A stretch of 5,141 bases of DNA, from positions 1 to 5,141 of the forward strand of contig CAMLKW010000277.1 of the NCBI GenBank assembly GCA_946480605.1. Reading direction: 5' to 3'. The stretch is from an uncultured Roseateles sp. (GTDB taxonomy: Bacteria > Pseudomonadota > Gammaproteobacteria > Burkholderiales > Burkholderiaceae). A program made the translations under genes and the position numbers. The notes under the pieces were generated by a model. It was given only the letters and a program-made list of their open reading frames with translations. It had not been told where the DNA came from and did no database searches. Positions 1 to 5,141 of this stretch are shown here, piece by piece; position 1 is the first letter of the stretch; each line of letters opens with the position of its first letter.

Positions 1-508
1 GGTCGTCGGCGATCTGCTTGTTCAGGCGGCCGGCGACGATGCGCTCCAGCACCTGGGCTTCGCGCGTCGTCAGGCGGGCCAGCAGGGCGTCGCGGCTGGC
101 GGCTTCCTGGTGGCTGGAGAAGGCATCGCGGGCCAGATCGAGCATGCGCTCCACCAGCGCCAACAGCTCCTCTTCCTTGAAGGGCTTCTCGACGAAGTCC
201 ATCGCGCCCTTCTTCATGGTCTGCACGGCCATGGGCACGTCGCCGTGGCCGGTGATGAAGACGATGGGCAGCGGGCTCTTGCGCTCGATGAGGCGGTCCT
301 GCAGCTCCAGGCCGGTCATGCCGTCCATGCGGATGTCGGCGATGAGGCAGGCGACTTCGCGGGGGTCGTAGCGCGCGAGGAAGGATTCGGCAGAGTCAAA
401 GCACTTGACCCGGTAGTCCTTGCCTTCGAGCAGCCATTGCAGGGAGTCGCGAACCGCTTCGTCGTCGTCGACAACGTAGACGTTGCCCTTCTTGGGGATC
501 AAGCTCAT
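1..508 (-). CDS. FixJ/NarL-family response regulator (3' end beyond window)
   Basis: This is a DNA-binding response regulator, the likely phosphorylation target of the kinase encoded just upstream. Only the N-terminal 169 residues are present; the frame is open to base 1 and continues past the left edge. Residues about 8-125 form a receiver domain: the acidic cluster is D14-D15-D16 (VYVVDDDEAV), the predicted phosphoacceptor is D58 (LIADIRMDGM), and the conserved switch residues are T86 (FITGHGD) and K108 (VEKPF). After a linker at about 126-143, LTTREAQVLERIVAG (146-160) begins a LuxR/FixJ-type helix-turn-helix, cut off at NKQIADD. A FixJ-type protein is usually about 200-215 residues, so roughly 35-45 are missing. 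The ATG at 508 overlaps the kinase stop codon, and no clear Shine-Dalgarno precedes it, which suggests translational coupling. The family includes FixJ, TtrR, StyR and DctR; the sequence alone does not decide which function applies, so no symbol is given. Confidence 0.93.
   Translation of the reverse strand, partial: MSLIPKKGNVYVVDDDEAVRDSLQWLLEGKDYRVKCFDSAESFLARYDPREVACLIADIRMDGMTGLELQDRLIERKSPLPIVFITGHGDVPMAVQTMKKGAMDFVEKPFKEEELLALVERMLDLARDAFSSHQEAASRDALLARLTTREAQVLERIVAGRLNKQIADD
505..508 (-). promoter_or_regulatory. ATGA stop/start overlap coupling kinase and regulator
   Basis: On the minus strand the regulator ATG (508-506) and the kinase TGA (507-505) share two bases. The 20 bases upstream of this ATG contain no purine-rich ribosome site. 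Re-initiation by ribosomes finishing the kinase is the simplest way to start the regulator, which would keep the two proteins in a fixed ratio. Confidence 0.8.
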
Positions 509-3093
509 GGTGTGGTGGGTTCAGTTCTCTGAGCGCTGCCTGCAGCTTCTGCCCGCAGGTGTTCTGAGGTGATGGTGACCGGGATCGTGAACGCGAATCG
601 GCACCCGACGACAAGGCTTCCATTGTAGAGGTTCTCGGCTTTTATCCGGCCCTGGTGGGACTCGACGATGGACCGGCATAACCCTAACCCGATGCCCAGG
701 CCGTCGGCCTTGGTCGAGAAGAAGGCCTCGTACATGCGTGCCAGCACCTCATCGGGCAAACCCGGCCCCATGTCGGTCACCGAGAACTCGATCTGCCCGC
801 CCATCTCGGCGCTGTGCTTGGGCACCACGCGCAGCTCGATGTGCCGGCGCGACGTGGGCAGGGAGGCGTTGTCAATGGCCTCGGCGGCGTTCTTCAGCAG
901 GTTCATCAGCACCTGCTCGATGAGGATGGGGTCCACCATCATCTGCGGCAGGCGCTGGGCCACATAGGTGTGGATGGCCACGTTGCGGCGGCGCAGCTCG
1001 ATGCCGGCCAGCTCCACCGCGTCCTCGACGATGTCGGTCGCATGCGCCGGCTGGCGCTGCGGTTCGCTGCGCTTCACGAAGTTGCGGATGCGGTGAATGA
1101 TCTGCCCGGCGCGCTGGGCCTGCTTGGCGGTCTTCTCCAGCGCCGCCATCAACGCGTCCTTGTCGATGGAGTCGGCGCGCACGCGGCTGACCATGCCGTT
1201 GCAGTAGTTGGTGATGGCGGTCAGCGGCTGGTTCAGCTCGTGGGCCACGCTGGAGGCCATCTCGCCCATGGTCATCAGCCGGCTCGTCACCTGTGCCTTC
1301 TCGGCCTGCAGCGCGGCCTGGGCCTCGGCATGGCGGCGCATGGTGATGTCGGTGGCGATCAGCATCTGCGCGAGGCGCCCGTCGGTCCACTGCAGGTAGC
1401 GGGAGCGCACGTCGAACCACATGGCCAGCGACTCGACGTAGATCTCGCGGGGGTCGGAGCCGATGTCGGTCAGCGCCTCGGCGGGAAGGCCTGAGTAGTC
1501 GTCGACCTCGTCGTCCTCGCCGTCGCCCAGGCCACCCCGGCGGCTGGTGGTGCCGCCGAGCTGGCCGCCGGCCAGCAGCGCGTGGCCGGCCGGGTCGGCG
1601 CCGAACCAGAGCCGGTAGCTGCGATTGGCGAACAGCAGCTCCGGCGGCTGGACCGACAGCACGGACACGGCGGCGTCCAGCCCTTCCAGCACGGTCGTGA
1701 AGCGTTCGTGCGAGGCCGACAGCTGGTCGCGCACGCGCTTGGCCTCGGTGATGTTGGTCATCGAGGTCATCCAGCCGGTCTGCTTGCCGCGCGTGTCCAC
1801 CAGCGGCGACACATAGACGCGGGCGTCGAACTGGCTGCCGTCCTTGCGCTGGATCTTGACCTCCACGCCGCCCGACGGGCTCTTGCCCTGCAGCTCCTGC
1901 TGCAGCAGGCGCGCGTTCTCCTCGCGGCGGTCCGCGGGCCAGAAGGGGTAGGGCGGCGTGCGGCCCACCAGGTCGGCCTCGGAGAAGCCGGTCATCGCGC
2001 AGAACGCCGGGTTCACGTAGGTGATGCGCGTGTCCATGTCCATGGCGCGCATGCCGGTCAGCATGGAGTTCTCCATCGCGCGGCGGAAATTGGTCTCCAG
2101 CGTCAGCGCGTTCTGGATCTGCGTGCGCCGGCGCATGTGGCGCCAGGTGCCCAGCAGCATCCAGACCGTCATGCCGGCCAGCGCCAGAACCAGCCAGAAC
2201 AAGGCGTTGTTGATGAGGCCGATGGATGTGCGCCAGCCCTGGCCGCGCAGCACCAGGCCGTTGAGCGCTGGCGCCAGCGGCACGTCGTGCAGCAGGGATG
2301 CGCGGCGCAGGCCCTGGCCTGGCATGGGCGTGACGGTGCTGCTGACGACCTGGTCGGTGGCGTCCAGCACCGCGATGCTGTGCCGCGTGGCCACCTCGCT
2401 GGGCACGTAGTAGCGCAGCAGCGCCTCCACCGTGTACTCGGCGATCAGCACGCCGGCAAAGCCTCCGCGGTCGATCAGCGGGATGTGCAGCTGGAAGACG
2501 GTGGTGCCGTTGGTGTCGATGAAGGGCGGCGAATAGACAGGCTGGCGCCTGTCCTTGGCCGCCTCGAAGGCCACGCCCGGCGCGTTGGACTGGTTGGGCA
2601 TGGGCATGGACGGGTCGCTGCCGTCCGCCGACATCAGCCCGTCCGCCTGGAAGCCGGCCGCGCCCACGCTGCTGCGGCGGTCACGACGGGCGCTGAGCCA
2701 GGTCACATGCGTCAGCTCCGGGCGCTCGCGCGCAAACGCCTGGGCCTGGGCCGAGAACTCGTGCGCGTCGATCTGGCGCGTGACGACCTCGCGCGCGATG
2801 CGCACCAACTGCTCCTGGTTCTCGATGAGGCGCAGGCGGATCTGCTGCTGGGCGATCTCGGTGTCGCGCTTGACGGACTCGGTCTCGCGCTCGATCTCCT
2901 CGTTGCGCAGGTACCAGAACGCCGAAATGATGGCGGCCAGGAACAACAGCACCGAGATCAGCGGCCCAAGCGTGGCCAGCCGGTCCTGGCGGGACGGCGA
3001 CTGCCGGAACCACCATCCGGTGATCAATCGGCGCAATGGCGTCAGCAGGCGTTGGCCCCGGCTGCGGCGCGGGGCGAGGGTGTCGTCGGGCAT
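505..3093 (-). CDS. Membrane-bound PAS-domain sensor histidine kinase (HPK4, DctS/FixL-like)
   Basis: This is an 862-residue inner-membrane sensor kinase that should autophosphorylate on histidine and pass phosphate to the adjacent response regulator. A basic cytoplasmic N-terminus leads to membrane segment 1 (about 43-62). About 230 periplasmic residues follow, probably a Cache/PDC-type ligand domain (YSPPFIDTNGTTVFQLHIPL, 187-206), then membrane segment 2 (about 295-315). PAS1 (about 333-450) has NPAFCAMTGF, PYPFWP and RKDGSQFDARV, ending in TNITEAKR. A weaker PAS2 (about 462-585) carries an acidic/glycine-rich insert and ends in ATDITMRRHAE. The kinase core is complete: H-box AHELNQPL with phosphoacceptor H618, N-box NLLKNAAEA with N735, DMGPGL (D774), FFSTK (791-795) and GLGIGLGL (798-805). 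Start: the ATG at 3093 is the only plausible one, since an in-frame stop lies at 3133-3135 with no start codon between; its Shine-Dalgarno is poor. The overall plan resembles DctS of C4-dicarboxylate sensing, but no dct transporter gene is visible, so the ligand is unknown. Confidence 0.95.
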   Translation of the reverse strand: MPDDTLAPRRSRGQRLLTPLRRLITGWWFRQSPSRQDRLATLGPLISVLLFLAAIISAFWYLRNEEIERETESVKRDTEIAQQQIRLRLIENQEQLVRIAREVVTRQIDAHEFSAQAQAFARERPELTHVTWLSARRDRRSSVGAAGFQADGLMSADGSDPSMPMPNQSNAPGVAFEAAKDRRQPVYSPPFIDTNGTTVFQLHIPLIDRGGFAGVLIAEYTVEALLRYYVPSEVATRHSIAVLDATDQVVSSTVTPMPGQGLRRASLLHDVPLAPALNGLVLRGQGWRTSIGLINNALFWLVLALAGMTVWMLLGTWRHMRRRTQIQNALTLETNFRRAMENSMLTGMRAMDMDTRITYVNPAFCAMTGFSEADLVGRTPPYPFWPADRREENARLLQQELQGKSPSGGVEVKIQRKDGSQFDARVYVSPLVDTRGKQTGWMTSMTNITEAKRVRDQLSASHERFTTVLEGLDAAVSVLSVQPPELLFANRSYRLWFGADPAGHALLAGGQLGGTTSRRGGLGDGEDDEVDDYSGLPAEALTDIGSDPREIYVESLAMWFDVRSRYLQWTDGRLAQMLIATDITMRRHAEAQAALQAEKAQVTSRLMTMGEMASSVAHELNQPLTAITNYCNGMVSRVRADSIDKDALMAALEKTAKQAQRAGQIIHRIRNFVKRSEPQRQPAHATDIVEDAVELAGIELRRRNVAIHTYVAQRLPQMMVDPILIEQVLMNLLKNAAEAIDNASLPTSRRHIELRVVPKHSAEMGGQIEFSVTDMGPGLPDEVLARMYEAFFSTKADGLGIGLGLCRSIVESHQGRIKAENLYNGSLVVGCRFAFTIPVTITSEHLRAEAAGSAQRTEPTTP
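1486..1575 (-). other. Low-complexity Gly/Asp/Glu-rich insert in PAS2 of the kinase
   Basis: Residues 507-536 of the kinase run through a glycine- and threonine-rich stretch (LAGGQLGGTTSRRGGLG) into an acidic one (DGEDDEVDDYSG). This sits where a compact PAS domain would normally have its central helices and loop. It is probably a disordered loop. The reading frame is intact on both sides, so it is not a frameshift scar. Confidence 0.6.
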
Positions 3094-3099
3094 GGCGAA

Positions 3100-3105
3100 A
3101 TTATC
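3100..3105 (-). promoter_or_regulatory. Possible -10 element of the kinase operon
   Basis: On the minus strand GATAAT matches the sigma-70 -10 consensus at 5 of 6 positions. It lies 6 bases before the kinase ATG, so a start from it would give a leaderless or nearly leaderless message. No good -35 match lies 16-18 bases upstream (TCCAGC at 17), so this is only a candidate. The real promoter could instead lie further right, in the AT-rich island. Confidence 0.25.
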
Positions 3106-3146
3106 CCGGCCATGGCAGCGAGGCTGGAGATTTCACAATAAGAAAA

Positions 3147-3162
3147 CAATTCGCACGATTTG
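3147..3162. promoter_or_regulatory. Imperfect dyad, candidate operator
   Basis: CAATTCGCACGATTTG reads as CAA-T-TCG-CA-CGA-T-TTG. Two half-sites (CAA.TCG and CGA.TTG) are perfectly complementary apart from one symmetric T/T mismatch, around a 2-bp centre. It lies inside the AT-rich island between the divergent genes and overlaps a possible aceE -35 hexamer. It does not match the enterobacterial PdhR box (ATTGGT-N3-ACCAAT) or the FNR box (TTGAT-N4-ATCAA). The adjacent response regulator is an obvious candidate to bind it, but that is inference. Confidence 0.35.
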
Positions 3163-3189
3163 AGAATGCGCCGGGCTTTGTGAGACACT
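3160..3189 (+). promoter_or_regulatory. Candidate sigma-70 promoter for aceE
   Basis: TTGAGA (3160-3165) matches the -35 consensus at 5 of 6 positions. An 18-bp gap follows, then GACACT (3184-3189), which keeps only 3 of 6 bases of the -10 consensus. Transcription would start near 3196, giving a leader of about 80 bases. The weak -10 suggests dependence on an activator, or that the true promoter is elsewhere in the AT-rich island. Confidence 0.25.
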
Positions 3190-3237
3190 CCGCCCGCTCG
3201 CGGCCTGCGTCCGCGCTTGCCCCTGTCAGAACACCCC

Positions 3238-3256
3238 GCCGCCCGCCAGAGGCGGC
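3238..3256 (+). promoter_or_regulatory. G+C hairpin in the aceE leader
   Basis: GCCGCC (3238-3243) pairs with GGCGGC (3251-3256) around a 7-base loop. An alternative register pairs CCGCC (3243-3247) with GGCGG (3251-3255) around AGA. Either stem ends only 5-6 bases before the aceE Shine-Dalgarno, so it could affect ribosome access. It lacks a following T-run and is not a terminator. In DNA this G+C-rich, such short stems also occur by chance. Confidence 0.3.
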
Positions 3257-3261
3257 ACTTG

Positions 3262-3268
3262 AAGGAGA
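3262..3268 (+). promoter_or_regulatory. Strong Shine-Dalgarno of aceE
   Basis: AAGGAGA lies 6 bases before the ATG at 3275, a near-ideal match and spacing. It fixes the aceE start and contrasts with the poor initiation signals of both genes in the divergent operon. Confidence 0.9.
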
Positions 3269-3274
3269 CCGGCC

Positions 3275-5141
3275 ATGTCCGCCCAGCCGCAAGAGTTTCT
3301 CGGCACCGCCGCGAACGACAACGACCCGCAGGAAACCCGTGAGTGGCTGGACGCCCTCTCGGCCGTCATCGACCGTGAAGGCGCCGAGCGCGCGCACTTC
3401 CTGATCGAGGAGATGCTGGAGCATGCGCGCCAGCACAGCATCGACCTGCCGTTCTCGGCCACGACCGGCTACGTCAACACCATCGAGGCTTCGGCCGAAG
3501 CACGCTGCCCGGGCAACATCCAGATCGAGAAGCGCCTGCGCGCCTACATGCGCTGGAACGCCATGGCCATGGTCGTGCGCGCCAACCGGCTGAATCCGGC
3601 CGACGGCGGCGACCTGGGCGGCCACATCGGCTCGTTCGCGTCGCTGGCCTCCATGCTGGGCGCCGGCTTCAACCACTTCTGGCACGCCGAGAGCGAAGGC
3701 CACGGTGGCGACTGCCTCTACATCCAGGGCCATAGCGCGCCGGGCGTGTACGCCCGCGCCTTCCTGGAAGGCCGGCTGAGCGAGGAGCAGCTCGACAACT
3801 TCCGCCAGGAGGTGGACGGCAAGGGCCTGTCCAGCTATCCGCACCCGAAGCTGATGCCCAACTTCTGGCAGTTCCCGACCGTCAGCATGGGCTTAGGGCC
3901 GCTGATGGCGATCTACCAGGCGCGCTTCCTGAAGTACCTGCACGCCCGCGGCATCGCCAACACCGAGAACCGCAAGGTCTGGGCCTTCATGGGCGACGGC
4001 GAGATGGACGAGCCCGAGAGCCTGGGCGCGATCGGCCTGGCCGCGCGCGAGAAGCTCGACAACCTGATCTTCGTCGTCAACTGCAACCTGCAGCGCCTGG
4101 ACGGCCCGGTGCGCGGCAACGGCAAGATCATCCAGGAGCTCGAAGGCGAGTTCCGCGGCAGCGGCTGGAACGTCATCAAGCTGATCTGGGGCAAGGGCTG
4201 GGACGAGCTGCTGGCGCGCGACAAGAGCGGCAAGTTGAAGACCCTGATGATGGAAACGCTGGATGGCGACTACCAGGCCATGAAGGCCAACGACGGCGCC
4301 TTCATCCGCAAGAACTTCTTCGGCAAGTACCCCGAGACCGCCAAGCTCGTGGAGCACATGAGCGACGCCGAGATCTTCGAGCTGCGCCGCGGCGGCCATG
4401 AGCCCGAGAAGGTCTACGCCGCCTTCCACCAGGCCCACCACAACACGACGGGCCAGCCCACCGTGCTGCTGGTCAAGACCGTCAAGGGCTATGGCATGGG
4501 CAAGGCCGGCGAGGGCAAGAACACCGTCCACCAGACCAAGAAGCTGACGGATGAGGACATCAAGTACATCCGCGACCGCTTCAGCATCCCGGTGCCGGAC
4601 AGCGAGCTGCCCAAGATCCCGTACTACAAGCCGGCCGAAGACACGCCGGAAATGCGCTACCTGCACGAGCGCCGCCAGGCGCTGGGCGGCTACCTGCCCA
4701 GCCGCCGCGCCAAGGCCGACGAGCAGTTCAAGGTGCCCGAGCTGGTGGCCTTCCAGGCCGTGCTGGACCCGACCGCCGAAGGCCGCGAGATCTCCACGAC
4801 CCAGGCCTACGTGCGCTTCCTGACGCAGCTGCTGCGCGACAAGGAGATCGGCCCGCGCGTGGTGCCCATCCTGGTCGACGAGGCGCGCACCTTCGGCATG
4901 GAAGGCCTGTTCCGCCAGATCGGCATCTACAACCCCAAGGGCCAGCTGTACACCCCGGTCGACAAGGACCAGGTCATGTACTACCGCGAGGACAAGGCCG
5001 GTCAGATCCTGCAGGAAGGCATCAACGAAGCCGGCGGCATGGCCAGCTGGATCGCCGCCGCGACGAGCTACTCGACGAGCAACCGGATCATGATCCCGTT
5101 CTACGTCTACTACTCGATGTTCGGCTTCCAGCGCATCGGCG
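3275..5141 (+). CDS. aceE: Pyruvate dehydrogenase E1 component, homodimeric type (3' end beyond window)
   Basis: AceE is the thiamine-diphosphate-dependent E1 of the pyruvate dehydrogenase complex. It decarboxylates pyruvate and transfers the acetyl group to the lipoyl groups of E2 (AceF), feeding acetyl-CoA to the TCA cycle in the cytoplasm. The window holds 622 residues of an expected 890 or so, reading in one open frame to the right edge. It can be followed against E. coli AceE almost throughout. The cofactor signature GDGEMDEPES starts at 240 (metal ligand D241), with its partner N271 in NCNLQRLDGPV. Active-site histidines H117 (LGGHIGSF), H153 (IQGHSAPG) and H419 (GKNTVHQTKK) line up with E. 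coli H106, H142 and H407. DEARTFGMEGLFRQIG starts at 535, and E585 in QEGINE aligns with the glutamate that activates the cofactor. All catalytic residues in this part are intact. The N-terminal 50 or so residues are the usual E2-binding segment. aceF and lpd would normally follow. One rare TTA codon (L207, 3893-3895) stands out in an otherwise G/C-ending gene. Confidence 0.98.
   Translation, partial: MSAQPQEFLGTAANDNDPQETREWLDALSAVIDREGAERAHFLIEEMLEHARQHSIDLPFSATTGYVNTIEASAEARCPGNIQIEKRLRAYMRWNAMAMVVRANRLNPADGGDLGGHIGSFASLASMLGAGFNHFWHAESEGHGGDCLYIQGHSAPGVYARAFLEGRLSEEQLDNFRQEVDGKGLSSYPHPKLMPNFWQFPTVSMGLGPLMAIYQARFLKYLHARGIANTENRKVWAFMGDGEMDEPESLGAIGLAAREKLDNLIFVVNCNLQRLDGPVRGNGKIIQELEGEFRGSGWNVIKLIWGKGWDELLARDKSGKLKTLMMETLDGDYQAMKANDGAFIRKNFFGKYPETAKLVEHMSDAEIFELRRGGHEPEKVYAAFHQAHHNTTGQPTVLLVKTVKGYGMGKAGEGKNTVHQTKKLTDEDIKYIRDRFSIPVPDSELPKIPYYKPAEDTPEMRYLHERRQALGGYLPSRRAKADEQFKVPELVAFQAVLDPTAEGREISTTQAYVRFLTQLLRDKEIGPRVVPILVDEARTFGMEGLFRQIGIYNPKGQLYTPVDKDQVMYYREDKAGQILQEGINEAGGMASWIAAATSYSTSNRIMIPFYVYYSMFGFQRIG

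Larger units (their letters stand above)
3094..3274. other. Divergent intergenic region between kinase operon and aceE
   Basis: This 181-bp region must hold the promoters for both the leftward two-component operon and rightward aceE, unless aceE is read from elsewhere. Positions 3129-3165 are conspicuously AT-rich against the surrounding G+C-rich DNA, as expected of a promoter/operator core. Positions 3190-3260 are very G+C-rich and would form the aceE leader. No small gene or terminator was found in it. Confidence 0.8.

Noticed and set aside
110..532. A plus-strand 140-codon open frame at the left edge
   Set aside because: The opposite strand encodes a receiver domain with all key residues (D14-16, D58, T86, K108), which is the real gene.
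814..1494. A plus-strand open frame of 226 codons opposite the kinase core
   Set aside because: It lies opposite the H-box to ATP-binding region and has the same biased His/Gly/Leu-rich composition; no start signal or motif supports it.
1582..3141. A 519-codon open frame on the plus strand opposite the kinase
   Set aside because: Its translation is rich in His, Arg, Gly, Ala and Gln with no recognisable domain. It is the antisense shadow of a G+C-rich gene whose minus-strand frame has a complete domain series.
3129..3165. PdhR-type or FNR-type operator in the AT-rich island
   Set aside because: Neither ATTGGT-N3-ACCAAT nor TTGAT-N4-ATCAA, nor a one-mismatch version, is present; only the unrelated dyad at 3147-3162 was found.
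3101..3844. A minus-strand 247-codon open frame covering the intergenic region and the aceE start
   Set aside because: It is antisense to clearly conserved AceE sequence, would overlap the intergenic promoter region, and has no recognisable motif.
3893..4666. A minus-strand 257-codon open frame inside aceE
   Set aside because: It lies opposite the thiamine-diphosphate signature region of AceE. Its composition (repeated Leu/Ala/Val/His) is typical of antisense shadows, and it ends at the complement of the single TTA codon.
1..5141. Mobile element, CRISPR array, tRNA or toxin-antitoxin content
   Set aside because: I saw no direct-repeat array, terminal inverted repeats, transposase motif or tRNA-like cloverleaf. 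The window is filled by three core-type genes and one short intergenic region.

Overview
The window is G+C-rich (about two thirds by eye) and compactly coded. A homodimeric-type pyruvate dehydrogenase E1 (AceE) next to a FixJ-type response regulator and a large PAS-containing histidine kinase suggests a betaproteobacterium of the order Burkholderiales (Comamonadaceae/Rubrivivax-like). The placement rests on gene types and composition only; no marker gene is present.

Layout. Positions 1-508 (minus strand) hold the N-terminal 169 residues of a FixJ/NarL-class response regulator that runs off the left edge. Positions 505-3093 (minus strand) hold its cognate sensor kinase: 862 residues, two membrane segments enclosing a periplasmic sensor region, two PAS domains and an HPK4-type kinase core. 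Kinase and regulator overlap by 4 bp (ATGA), so they are one translationally coupled operon, transcribed leftwards with the kinase first. Positions 3094-3274 are a divergent intergenic region with an AT-rich island, an imperfect dyad, weak promoter candidates and a G+C-rich leader ending in a strong Shine-Dalgarno. Positions 3275-5141 (plus strand) hold the first 622 residues of aceE, which runs off the right edge; aceF and lpd would be expected downstream but are not visible.

How the genes may work together. The kinase probably senses a periplasmic small molecule and/or a signal read by the first PAS domain, then phosphorylates D58 of the regulator. Because the pair is divergent from aceE across about 180 bp, the simplest hypothesis is that the regulator controls itself and/or the pyruvate dehydrogenase operon, linking a carbon-source or redox signal to acetyl-CoA production. 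This is inference from position. The best lead is the dyad at 3147-3162, which overlaps a candidate aceE -35 element. Nothing else in the window suggests a mobile element, CRISPR array, phage gene or RNA gene.
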